Below, piece after piece: positions 53,602 to 61,272 of a DNA stretch of 64,000 bases. The translations under genes were made by a program, and so were the position numbers. Position 1 is the first letter of the stretch. Every line of letters begins with the position of its first letter. This stretch comes from Sphingopyxis sp. PAMC25046 (GTDB lineage: Bacteria > Pseudomonadota > Alphaproteobacteria > Sphingomonadales > Sphingomonadaceae): contig NZ_CP039250.1 of the NCBI RefSeq assembly GCF_004795895.1, forward strand, positions 2,852,001 through 2,916,000, given 5' to 3'. The notes under the pieces are model-generated. The model was not told the DNA's origin. It was given only the letters and a program-made list of their open reading frames with translations, and did no database searches.

Positions 53602-55452
53602 ATGCGTCGCCGTACACTTCTCGCCGCCGTTCCCGCCGCCGCGCTATTGCCGACGGCCGGCCTCGCCGAGGGCACGAAGCCCAAGACGGCGCCCGCCGCC
53701 CCCAAGGCGAATGCTTCGATGCCGCCGGTCTGGGAAGCCGGTGCCGACCGCTTCGTGCGACCCGACGTCCAAAGCGGCGACCGCCCCGTCGGCGCCAGCT
53801 TCGCGTCGCGCACCGCCGCTTATGGCCTCAGCGGCGCGGCGGGAACCGCGCATCCGCTCGCGACACAGGCGGGGATCGACATTTTGAAGCGCGGCGGCTC
53901 GGCGGTCGATGCGGCGATCGCAATCAACGCGTGCCTCGGCCTGCTGGAGCCGACCGCGAACGGCATCGGCGGCGACGTCTATGCGATGATCTGGGACCCG
54001 AAGACCAAGAAGCTCGCCGGGCTCGCCGGATCGGGCAAGAGCCCCCGCTCGCTCGACCTCGCGACGGTGCGAAGCCGCGCCAAGGGCGGCACCCTGCCCG
54101 CCTATGGTGCGATCAGCGTGTCGGTGCCGGGCACCGTCGACGGATGGTGGACGATGCACCAGCGTTACGGCAAGCTGCCGTGGAAGGAACTGTTCGAGCC
54201 GGTTATCGCCCACGCCGAGGCGGGCGCGCCGGTGCCCGACATGATCGCTTATTATATCCGCCGCAGCCTTGCCGGCTTCCGCCAGCCCGGCCGCGGGATC
54301 GAAGAAATCGACAATGCGATCCGCACGTACGGACTGAACGACGGCAAAGGCCCGGCCGCCGGACAGATCTTCCGCAACCCCGACCTCGCGCGCACCTTTC
54401 GCCTGATTGCCGAAGGCGGACGCGACGTCTTTTACGAAGGCGAAATCGCACGCACCATCGACGCCTATTTCAGACGGATTGGCGGCTGGCTGCGCTACGA
54501 GGATCTCGCCGCGCACAAGTCCGAATGGATCGAACCGTACAAGACCGGCTATCGCGGCACCGACATCTATGCGCTCGGCGCGAATACGCAGGGCATCGCC
54601 ACCTTGCAGATGCTCAACATTCTCGAGCATTTCGACCTGAAGGGCGCGGGCTTCCAGTCGGCGCTGTCGATCCATCTGCAGGCCGAGGCGAAGCGCCTCG
54701 CCTATGAGGACCGCGCGCGTTATTACGCCGATCCGCATTTTTCGAACGTGCCGGTCGAATGGCTGATTTCAAAGGAATATGCGGCCGAACGCGCCAAGCT
54801 GATCCGCCCCGACCGCCTGCTCACGCCCGTTCATCCGGGCCAGGCGCCGAGCCGCGGCGACACCACCTATTTCAGCTGCGCCGACAAGGACGGCATGATG
54901 GTGTCGATGATCCAGTCGAATTTCCGCGGCATGGGGTCGGGGCTGGTCGCCGACGGACTGGGCTTCATGTTTCAGGATCGCGGGCAATTGTTCAGCCTGC
55001 AGGACGGGCATCCGAACATCTATGCGCCCGGCAAGCGGCCGTTCCAGACGATCATCCCGGGCTTCGCAGCGCGCGGCGACGTGCCGTGGATGAGCTTCGG
55101 CGTTATGGGCGGCGACATGCAGCCGCAGGGACAGGCGCAGATCGTCATCAACCGCGTCGATTACGGGCTCGAAATCCAGTCGGCGGGCGATTCGCCGCGC
55201 TGGCACCATGAGGGGTCGTCCGAAACGATGGGCGAGGATTCGCCGGATCTCGGCACGAACGGCATGTTGCGGCTCGAAAGTGGCGTCCCCGAAGCGACCC
55301 GGCAACGGCTCGCCGATATCGGCTGGACGCTGGGCGAACCCGATGGCGGGTTCGGGCGCTACCAATGCGTCGAGCATCGCATCGACGGGGACACGCGCGT
55401 CTATGCGGCGGCGAGCGAGATGCGCGCCGACGGGTGTGCGCTCGCCTATTGA
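53602..55452 (+). CDS. Gamma-glutamyltransferase family protein, exported
   Basis: A 616-residue N-terminal nucleophile hydrolase of the gamma-glutamyltransferase (YwrD-like) family. The N-terminus MRRRTLLAAVPAAALLPTA is signal-like and carries a twin-Arg pair, so Tat export is possible. The large-subunit part has HPLATQAGIDILKRGGSAVDAA. The self-cleavage Thr is Thr421 in GDTTYFSCADKDG, so the small subunit begins there and ends with PGKRPFQTIIPGFA and later strands. The substrate may be gamma-glutamyl compounds or cephalosporin-type amides. It is a single gene. Confidence 0.9.
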   Translation: MRRRTLLAAVPAAALLPTAGLAEGTKPKTAPAAPKANASMPPVWEAGADRFVRPDVQSGDRPVGASFASRTAAYGLSGAAGTAHPLATQAGIDILKRGGSAVDAAIAINACLGLLEPTANGIGGDVYAMIWDPKTKKLAGLAGSGKSPRSLDLATVRSRAKGGTLPAYGAISVSVPGTVDGWWTMHQRYGKLPWKELFEPVIAHAEAGAPVPDMIAYYIRRSLAGFRQPGRGIEEIDNAIRTYGLNDGKGPAAGQIFRNPDLARTFRLIAEGGRDVFYEGEIARTIDAYFRRIGGWLRYEDLAAHKSEWIEPYKTGYRGTDIYALGANTQGIATLQMLNILEHFDLKGAGFQSALSIHLQAEAKRLAYEDRARYYADPHFSNVPVEWLISKEYAAERAKLIRPDRLLTPVHPGQAPSRGDTTYFSCADKDGMMVSMIQSNFRGMGSGLVADGLGFMFQDRGQLFSLQDGHPNIYAPGKRPFQTIIPGFAARGDVPWMSFGVMGGDMQPQGQAQIVINRVDYGLEIQSAGDSPRWHHEGSSETMGEDSPDLGTNGMLRLESGVPEATRQRLADIGWTLGEPDGGFGRYQCVEHRIDGDTRVYAAASEMRADGCALAY

Positions 55453-55593
55453 GGCACGCGGGCGACCAAATAATTCCGCATAATTATCAAACACGATATA
55501 CGAAAATTTACCTTCCCTGTTTAGGACTCGCCCCCGGGACCAATAAGACAACCGTCCGAGGTGGGAATCGGGCGGCAGATATTTGAGTCGCGC

Positions 55594-56028
55594 ATGTCGA
55601 ATCCCGAGGCGTCCCCTGCCTCACCGGCCCCCGATGAAAAGCGCCAGCCGCGGCAGTCGCGTCTGGTCAAGGCCGCGCTCGCCTGTCAGAGGCTCGGCCG
55701 GTTCGACGTAACCCTGCGAAACGTCTCGTTGACAGGCGTCGGCGGGCAGGGTCCCCATATCTTGCAGATCGGCGAGCGCATGACGCTGTTCCTGCCCGGC
55801 CACGAGCCCATGCTCGGAACGGTGCGGTGGGTTGCGGGAACGCGTTTCGGCCTTCAGACCGACCGCGAAATCCAGACCATGCGCCTGCGCGCCGCGCATA
55901 ACGACACGATCATCGCGGCCGACAGCATGGCCGATTTCCAGATCGTTCCTCCGCCGCGCGTCGACACCTGGCGCCCCGGCCTCACCCGGGCAACCGCCCT
56001 GCCGGGGCAATTCGGACGCAAACGGTAA
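55594..56028 (+). CDS. PilZ-domain-like protein
   Basis: A 144-residue protein with a PilZ-like core. The NxSxxG motif is present (LRNVSLTGVGG, residues about 45-52), but the RxxxR motif is not exact: the relevant segment is KRQPRQSRLV. Cyclic di-GMP binding is thus uncertain. It begins MSNPEAS at 55594; a GTG at 55561 would extend it by 11 codons. It is convergent with an hxlR-type gene, five bases apart. Confidence 0.7.
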   Translation: MSNPEASPASPAPDEKRQPRQSRLVKAALACQRLGRFDVTLRNVSLTGVGGQGPHILQIGERMTLFLPGHEPMLGTVRWVAGTRFGLQTDREIQTMRLRAAHNDTIIAADSMADFQIVPPPRVDTWRPGLTRATALPGQFGRKR

Positions 56029-56032
56029 CCCT

Positions 56033-56425
56033 TTACCCGCGCGCGTCGAAGGCCGATCGCGCCTTTTCGATCCGGTCGAGATTGGTTTCGGCCCAGATCC
56101 AGACGCCGCAAAAGGCTTCACCCAGGCTGTGGCCGAGATCGGTCAGGCAATATTCGACCTTCGGCGGGACAACGGGATGGACCGTGCGCACCAGCAGACC
56201 GTCGCGCTCCATCGCCCGCAATGTCTGCGTCAGCATCTTTTGGCTGATCCCGGGAACGAGCCGCGACAATTCGGTGAAGCGGCACGTTCCATGATCCTCC
56301 AGTTCCTCGAGGACGAGGAGCGTCCATTTGTCGGCGACTCGGCCGATGAGTTCGTTCACGAGCGCCTCGACGCGCGGATCGACGGGCGCATGCGGATCAT
56401 ATGAAATTTTTTCAGGCGCGGGCAT
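56033..56425 (-). CDS. HxlR family transcriptional regulator
   Basis: A 130-residue winged-helix regulator. Typical segments are KWTLLVLEELEDHGTCRFTE and GISQKMLTQTLRAMERDGLL with the wing VHPVVPPKVEYCLTDLG. It has only one Cys near the N-terminal third and one in the wing (EYCL), which could be redox-sensing; this is inference. The start at 56425 is the family start; the longer frame reads non-coding sequence. It is divergent from an SDR gene 113 bp away, the common layout for an HxlR and its target. Confidence 0.9.
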   Translation of the reverse strand: MPAPEKISYDPHAPVDPRVEALVNELIGRVADKWTLLVLEELEDHGTCRFTELSRLVPGISQKMLTQTLRAMERDGLLVRTVHPVVPPKVEYCLTDLGHSLGEAFCGVWIWAETNLDRIEKARSAFDARG

Positions 56426-56460
56426 GACAGAAAATCCAATTCTCTCTTTCGGGTAACTAT

Positions 56461-56476
56461 GGCACTTTTGGGTGCC
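56461..56476. promoter_or_regulatory. Inverted repeat, candidate HxlR operator
   Basis: GGCAC-TTTTGG-GTGCC lies in the middle of the hxlR/SDR divergent region, preceded by GGTAACTAT. It has short arms and is only a candidate. Confidence 0.4.
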
Positions 56477-56538
56477 TTCTTTCTTCTGGAGAGTATAGGA
56501 ATATCTAGGCCTCCTCACCACCCCCAAGGAGAAGCGCC

Positions 56539-57282
56539 ATGAAGACCAGCGGCAACACCATCCTCGTCACCGGCGGCGGCTCGGGTATCGGCCTCACGCT
56601 CGCGCAGCGCTGGCAGGACGCGGGCAACAAGGTCATCGTCACCGGCCGCAACGCCGTCAAACTCGACGCGGCGATCGCCGGACGCCCGAACATGTCGGCA
56701 ATGTCGCTCGACGTCACCGACGCCGACGCCATTGCGGCCTTTGCGAAAGAGATCGTCGCCAAGCACCCCGACCTCAACATCCTCGTCAACAATGCCGGCA
56801 TCATGAGCGCGGAGGATGCGAGCGCGAAGCGCGACCTCGCAAGCGCGGAGGCGACCGTCATCACCAACATTCTCGGCCCGATCCGGCTGATCGACGCGCT
56901 CGTCGATCATCTCGCGGCGCAGGCCGACAGCGCGATCATCAATGTGACTTCGGGGCTCGCCTTCGTCCCCTTTCCCAAGGCGCCGACCTATTCGGCGACG
57001 AAGGCGGCGATGCACAGCTATTCGGTCGCGCTCCGCATCCAGCTCGAGGGCCAGGTCGAGGTGATCGAACTCGCGCCGCCCGCGGTGCGCACCGAATTGA
57101 CCCCCGGCCAGTCGACGCGCGAGCATTATATGCCGCTGGGCGACTTCGCCGACGAGGTGATGGCGTTGTTCGCGAAGACGCCGACGCCGGAAGAGATTCT
57201 GGTGCAGAACGTCCTGCCGCTCCGCACGGCCGAGGCCAGCGGCACCGTGCCGCAGATGCTGGCAATGCTGAAGTCACTGTAA
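56539..57282 (+). CDS. SDR family oxidoreductase (DltE-like)
   Basis: A 247-residue SDR. The cofactor loop is TGGGSGIG (residues about 11-18), then NNAGIM, Ser in NVTSGLA and Tyr-Lys in YSATKAA. The [16 protein letters not shown] segment matches the short-chain group COG3967 (DltE-like). The ribosome site is AAGGAG. It is divergent from the hxlR gene and probably its target. It ends in a hairpin before rlmN. Confidence 0.88.
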   Translation: MKTSGNTILVTGGGSGIGLTLAQRWQDAGNKVIVTGRNAVKLDAAIAGRPNMSAMSLDVTDADAIAAFAKEIVAKHPDLNILVNNAGIMSAEDASAKRDLASAEATVITNILGPIRLIDALVDHLAAQADSAIINVTSGLAFVPFPKAPTYSATKAAMHSYSVALRIQLEGQVEVIELAPPAVRTELTPGQSTREHYMPLGDFADEVMALFAKTPTPEEILVQNVLPLRTAEASGTVPQMLAMLKSL

Positions 57283-57305
57283 TCGGCCAAAAAGGGCCGT
57301 TTTTC
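57283..57305 (+). terminator. Hairpin with T run after SDR
   Basis: CGGCC-AAAAAG-GGCCG followed by TTTTT. The stem is short (5 bp), so termination may be partial. Confidence 0.6.
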
Positions 57306-57352
57306 GCCGGGACTGGCGCAAACGACCCTTTGCCACTATATGGCCGCGCATC

Positions 57353-58600
57353 ATGCAGATTCCCGGCCATATCGATCCCGTCACGACGGGCACCGTCCCG
57401 CTGCGCGGCGGCAACCGCATCGACCTCGTCGGGCTAACGCGCGACGCGGTCGGCGGCGTGCTCGTCGAGGCCGGACTGGATGCAAAGGCAGCGAAGCTGC
57501 GCGCCAAGCAGATCTGGCATTGGATCTATCACCGCGGAGTCACCGATTTCGAGGCGATGACCGACATCGCCAAGACGATGCGCCCCTGGCTAACCGACCG
57601 CTTCATCATCGGCCGCCCCACCGTGCGCGAGGCGCAGGTGTCGAGCGATGGCACGCGCAAATGGCTGCTCGCCGCCGCCGATGGCCAGGAATATGAGATG
57701 GTGTTCATCCCCGACGCCGATCGGGGAACGCTGTGCGTGTCGAGCCAGGTCGGCTGCACATTGAACTGCCGTTTCTGCCACACGGGTACGATGCGCCTCG
57801 TCCGCAACCTCGGCGCGGGCGAGATCGTCGGGCAGGTGCTGCTGGCGCGCGATGCGCTCGGCGAATGGCCCAAAGGCACGATGGCGGGCTTCGGCGCCGA
57901 TCCCGAGGACGAGGATTATGATGACGAGGCCGGGCACTATACCGCCGACGGCCGCATGCTCACCAACATCGTGATGATGGGCATGGGCGAACCGCTCTAT
58001 AATTTCGACGAGGTCAAGGGCGCGCTCAAGATCGTCATGGACGGCGACGGGCTCGCGCTGTCGAAGCGGCGGATCACGCTGTCGACCAGCGGCGTCGTGC
58101 CGATGATGGCGCGCGCGGGCGAGGAGATCGGCGTCAATCTCGCGGTCTCGCTCCACGCGGTGAACAAGGAAATCCGCGACGAAATCGTGCCCTTGAACCG
58201 CAAATATGGCATCGAGGAACTGTTGCAGGCGTGCGCCGACTATCCGGGCGCCAACAATGCGCGGCGCATCACCTTCGAATATGTGATGCTCAAGGACAAG
58301 AACGACAGCGACGCGGACGCCCGCGAACTCGTGCGGCTGATCAAGCAATATAATCTTCCCGCCAAGGTCAATCTGATCCCCTTCAATCCCTGGCCCGGCG
58401 CGCCCTATGAATGTTCGACGCCCGAGCGGGTACGCGCTTTCAGCAACCTCATTTTCAAGGCCGGCATTTCGGCGCCGGTGCGCACCCCGCGCGGGCGCGA
58501 CATCATGGCGGCGTGCGGGCAATTGAAGAGCGCCGCAACCAAGCCGACGCGCGCCGAACTCGACCGCATCGCCGAGGAAAAGCAGGCCGGGCTGGGCTGA
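57353..58600 (+). CDS. rlmN: 23S rRNA (adenine-2503-C2) / tRNA methyltransferase RlmN
   Basis: Radical SAM enzyme that methylates A2503 of 23S rRNA and A37 of some tRNAs. The 415-residue protein has an N-terminal HhH-like domain, the cluster Cys 135/139/142 in CTLNCRFC and the two-cysteine methylation mechanism residue in DIMAACGQL near the C-terminus. [12 protein letters not shown] and [17 protein letters not shown] are typical of RlmN. The insert [20 protein letters not shown] is acidic and longer than in E. coli. It is a single gene. Confidence 0.95.
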   Translation: MQIPGHIDPVTTGTVPLRGGNRIDLVGLTRDAVGGVLVEAGLDAKAAKLRAKQIWHWIYHRGVTDFEAMTDIAKTMRPWLTDRFIIGRPTVREAQVSSDGTRKWLLAAADGQEYEMVFIPDADRGTLCVSSQVGCTLNCRFCHTGTMRLVRNLGAGEIVGQVLLARDALGEWPKGTMAGFGADPEDEDYDDEAGHYTADGRMLTNIVMMGMGEPLYNFDEVKGALKIVMDGDGLALSKRRITLSTSGVVPMMARAGEEIGVNLAVSLHAVNKEIRDEIVPLNRKYGIEELLQACADYPGANNARRITFEYVMLKDKNDSDADARELVRLIKQYNLPAKVNLIPFNPWPGAPYECSTPERVRAFSNLIFKAGISAPVRTPRGRDIMAACGQLKSAATKPTRAELDRIAEEKQAGLG

Positions 58601-58824
58601 GCGCCCTTCGCCCCCGAGTTTCGCTTCATTGAAACAGTTGGAAGTCTGCGGTTTCGCGGAAGGTATCCTGCATAGCTATTCTATACCGTGTGGTAAAAAT
58701 AACACAGGTAAGAAAATTGTCACATTCTGAACGATCCATTCATTGAAGCGACAGGCGCCGACGCCATTTAAGGGCCGGGCCGCGACCCAAAGGGCGTGGT
58801 CCGTTTTGAATGAAGGAACGAAAA

Positions 58825-59283
58825 ATGAAAAAATTCGCAGTTGCAGCCGCTCTCCTCTCGGCCGTCGTCGCAACCCCCGCCCTCGCGGCCCCCGCTGGCG
58901 AAGGCCGCGTGGAAGTTCGCGGCGGTCTGATCACCGGCAACGGCCAGGACGAAGCCACGCTCGGCGCCGCCGCCGGTTATGACTTCGACCTCGGCAGCTC
59001 GACCTTCGTCGGCGCCGAAATCGCGGGCGACAAGGTTCTCGTCGACGGCGCGAACGTCCAGTTTTCGGCTGGCGGCCGCGTTGGTGCCAAGATCGGCGCC
59101 AGCGGCAAGCTTTATGCCACCGGCGGTTACACCTTCGGCGACGTCGACGATCCCTATGTCGGCGCCGGCTACCAGCACAAGCTGACCCAGAATGTCTATG
59201 CCAAGGGCGAATATCGTCACCAGTTCATCGACAACTTCGGTGACTTCGACACCTTCGTCGTCGGCCTCGGCTTCGCTTTCTGA
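58825..59283 (+). CDS. Small outer-membrane beta-barrel protein
   Basis: A 152-residue exported protein. The signal peptide is [20 protein letters not shown] (cleaved near ALAAP). The mature part shows alternating strands ([52 protein letters not shown]) and ends FVVGLGFAF, with the C-terminal Phe recognised by the barrel-assembly machinery. It fits an OmpA-like eight-strand barrel (OMP_b-brl). Its role is unknown. The ribosome site is GAAGGA. A terminator follows. Confidence 0.85.
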   Translation: MKKFAVAAALLSAVVATPALAAPAGEGRVEVRGGLITGNGQDEATLGAAAGYDFDLGSSTFVGAEIAGDKVLVDGANVQFSAGGRVGAKIGASGKLYATGGYTFGDVDDPYVGAGYQHKLTQNVYAKGEYRHQFIDNFGDFDTFVVGLGFAF

Positions 59284-59308
59284 TCCTTTCGGACTAGCGA
59301 GACGAAGA

Positions 59309-59342
59309 GAGGGGCGGCCCATCGGGTCGCCCCTTTTCTTTT
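59309..59342 (+). terminator. Rho-independent terminator after beta-barrel gene
   Basis: AGGGGCGGCCC and GGGTCGCCCCTT pair with a short loop, followed by TTCTTTT. Confidence 0.8.
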
Positions 59343-59368
59343 GTCCGCGATCTGGCCACGGTACGCCG

Positions 59369-59692
59369 ATGACGGCTTTTGCATATATCGGCGCGGCGCT
59401 GGCGGAGATCGCGGGCTGCTTCGCCTTCTGGGCGTGGCTGCGGCTCGACAAGTCGGTGTGGTGGGTCGTGCCCGGGATGGCATCGCTCGCACTGTTTGCC
59501 TGGCTGCTCACGCTCGTCGATGCCGAGCATGCAGGGCGAACCTACGCCGCTTATGGCGGTGTTTACATCGTCTCGGCGCTGCTGTGGCTGTGGGCGGTCG
59601 AGGGTGCGAAGCCCGACCGCTGGGATCTGATCGGCGGCGCCGTGTGCCTTGGCGGAGCGGCGATCATATTGTTCGGGCCGCGGGGTAGCTGA
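59369..59692 (+). CDS. YnfA family (UPF0060) membrane protein
   Basis: A 107-residue inner-membrane protein with four helices (residues about 5-22, 32-52, 60-78, 88-104). It belongs to the UPF0060/YnfA family, which resembles small multidrug-resistance proteins in size and fold; transport is inferred. Conserved are [19 protein letters not shown] and [12 protein letters not shown]. The ATG at 59369 follows a terminator by 27 bases, so it has a separate promoter or depends on readthrough. A repeat follows. Confidence 0.88.
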   Translation: MTAFAYIGAALAEIAGCFAFWAWLRLDKSVWWVVPGMASLALFAWLLTLVDAEHAGRTYAAYGGVYIVSALLWLWAVEGAKPDRWDLIGGAVCLGGAAIILFGPRGS

Positions 59693-59700
59693 ATCCTCAA

Positions 59701-59834
59701 TCCTCCCTGTGCCGTAGGCATGGGGAGGTCGCAGCGGCGCAGCCGCTGACGGAAGGGCCAATGGCGCAACCTCGCGGCCCCTCCACCACCGCTTCGCGGC
59801 GGTCGCCCTCCCCATCGCTGCGCGACAGGGAGGA
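59701..59834. repeat. Dispersed repeat, family B, copy 2
   Basis: A 134-bp element that matches 45483-45614. It has terminal inverted repeats TCCTCCCT / AGGGAGGA and the shared block CCCCTCCACCACCGCTTCGC. It lies between the convergent ynfA and tesA genes. Confidence 0.85.
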
Positions 59835-59839
59835 TCTTA

Positions 59840-60553
59840 TTATTCAGCGCCCGGCAGCGCCTGTTCGACCAGCGGCGCCAGCCCCTCGGCCACGACCTTC
59901 ACCCCCTTGGCATTCGGGTGGAGATTGTCGCCCAGCATCAGCGATTTATCGGTAACGACATTGTCGAGGATGAAGGGATAGAAACTCGCCTCATATTTCG
60001 ACGCAAGTGCCGGATAGATAGGGTTGAACTTGTTCGCATAGTCGCTGCCAAGGTTCGGCGCCGCCATCATGCCGGTGAGCAGCACGGGGATGTCGCGCTT
60101 CTTGAGTTCGGCGAGCATCGCATCGAGATTGGCGCGCGTCTGGTCGGGGCCAATCCCGCGCAGCATGTCGTTCCCGCCAAGCCCGAGCACGACGAGCGCG
60201 GGCTTGATCTTGGCATTGTCGAGCACATAGGTCAGCCGCTGGCGCCCCGCCGCGGTCGTATCACCCGAAACGCCCGCATTCTGGACGCGCGCGACGACGC
60301 CATCATTGGCAAGCGCGGCCTGCAATGCTGGCGCGAGGCCCTCTTTCGGTCCGAGCTGGTAACCCGCATAAAGACTGTCGCCGAAAGCGATCACGAGCGG
60401 CGCGTCGGCGGGGATCGCCGCCGTTTTGGGAGCGGCCGCCTTGTCGTTCGTCGATGCTGATGGCGCCTCCGCCGACCCGCACGCCGCGAGCGGTTGGCAA
60501 AGCGCAATCACGCAACCATATATCAAGGCAGAACGCCATCCGGCCGTTTTCAT
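59840..60553 (-). CDS. tesA: Arylesterase / lysophospholipase TesA-like (SGNH hydrolase), lipoprotein
   Basis: A 237-residue SGNH esterase. The signal is of lipoprotein type: MKTAGWRSALIYGCVIALCQ followed by PLAAC, Cys25 being the lipid site. Block I is FGDSLYAGYQLG (nucleophile Ser), block III GLGGNDML, block V LGDNLHPNAKG with the catalytic Asp-His. The mature part starts after a low-complexity Ala/Ser linker. Such proteins hydrolyse aryl and acyl esters in the periplasm. The start codon is only 17 bases from the start of the divergent ABC ATPase, and tesA beside an ABC pair is a well-known gene neighbourhood. Confidence 0.9.
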   Translation of the reverse strand: MKTAGWRSALIYGCVIALCQPLAACGSAEAPSASTNDKAAAPKTAAIPADAPLVIAFGDSLYAGYQLGPKEGLAPALQAALANDGVVARVQNAGVSGDTTAAGRQRLTYVLDNAKIKPALVVLGLGGNDMLRGIGPDQTRANLDAMLAELKKRDIPVLLTGMMAAPNLGSDYANKFNPIYPALASKYEASFYPFILDNVVTDKSLMLGDNLHPNAKGVKVVAEGLAPLVEQALPGAE

Positions 60554-60570
60554 TCCAAAGGGTCCTCTCC
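60554..60570. promoter_or_regulatory. Shared ribosome-site interval between divergent tesA and ABC gene
   Basis: Both ribosome sites fit here: AAAGGG is read on + (eight bases before TTG at 60571) and AGAGGA on - (about nine bases before ATG at 60553). The promoters must lie inside the opposite coding region. Confidence 0.55.
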
Positions 60571-61272
60571 TTGCCCGACACCCCACGACAATCGCCCGAT
60601 CTGGCGATCGCCGCCCATAATGTGACGCTGACTTTGGGGAGCGACAAGGCCCCCGTCGAAATTTTGCGCGGAGTCGACCTGGAGGTTGCGGCGGGGACGT
60701 CGGTCGCGCTGCTCGGCCCCTCGGGATCGGGCAAAAGCTCGCTGATGGCGGTGCTCGCGGGGCTCGAGCGCGCCAATGGCGGCAGCATCCATGTCGCGGG
60801 GCTCGATTTTGCGGCGATGGACGAGGACGACCTCGCGCGCGCGCGGCGTGGCCGCATCGGCATCGTGCTCCAAGCCTTCCACCTGCTCCCGACGATGACC
60901 GCGCTCGAAAATGTCGCGGTGCCGCTCGAACTCGCGGGGCTACCCGATCCGTTCGGCCGCGCCGCCGCCGAATTGGAAGCCGTCGGCCTCGGCCACCGTC
61001 TCACCCATTATCCCGGGCAGCTTTCGGGCGGCGAGCAGCAGCGCGTTGCGATCGCACGCGCGATGGCAAGCTCGCCCGCGATCATCTTCGCCGACGAGCC
61101 GACGGGCAATCTCGACACCGCGACGGGACACGCGATCATCGAGCTGATCTTCGCGCGCCGCGCCGCGCTCGGCGCGACGTTGCTCATCATCACCCACGAC
61201 CCCGAACTCGCCGAACATTGCGACCGGGTCGTCGTGATGCACGATGGCAAGATCGAAGAGCGGGCGGCCTAG
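60571..61272 (+). CDS. ybbA: ABC transporter ATP-binding protein (YbbA/LolD-like)
   Basis: A 233-residue ATPase. Walker A is GPSGSGKS (residues about 45-52), the signature [14 protein letters not shown], Walker B IIFADEP, and His in the switch ITHDPE. The MacB/LolD group is indicated by [17 protein letters not shown]. No ATG is available near the N-terminus, so a TTG at 60571 with AAAGGG upstream is chosen; this keeps the normal length. It abuts the permease gene with no gap, so they are one unit. It works as a pair with that permease. Confidence 0.9.
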   Translation: MPDTPRQSPDLAIAAHNVTLTLGSDKAPVEILRGVDLEVAAGTSVALLGPSGSGKSSLMAVLAGLERANGGSIHVAGLDFAAMDEDDLARARRGRIGIVLQAFHLLPTMTALENVAVPLELAGLPDPFGRAAAELEAVGLGHRLTHYPGQLSGGEQQRVAIARAMASSPAIIFADEPTGNLDTATGHAIIELIFARRAALGATLLIITHDPELAEHCDRVVVMHDGKIEERAA

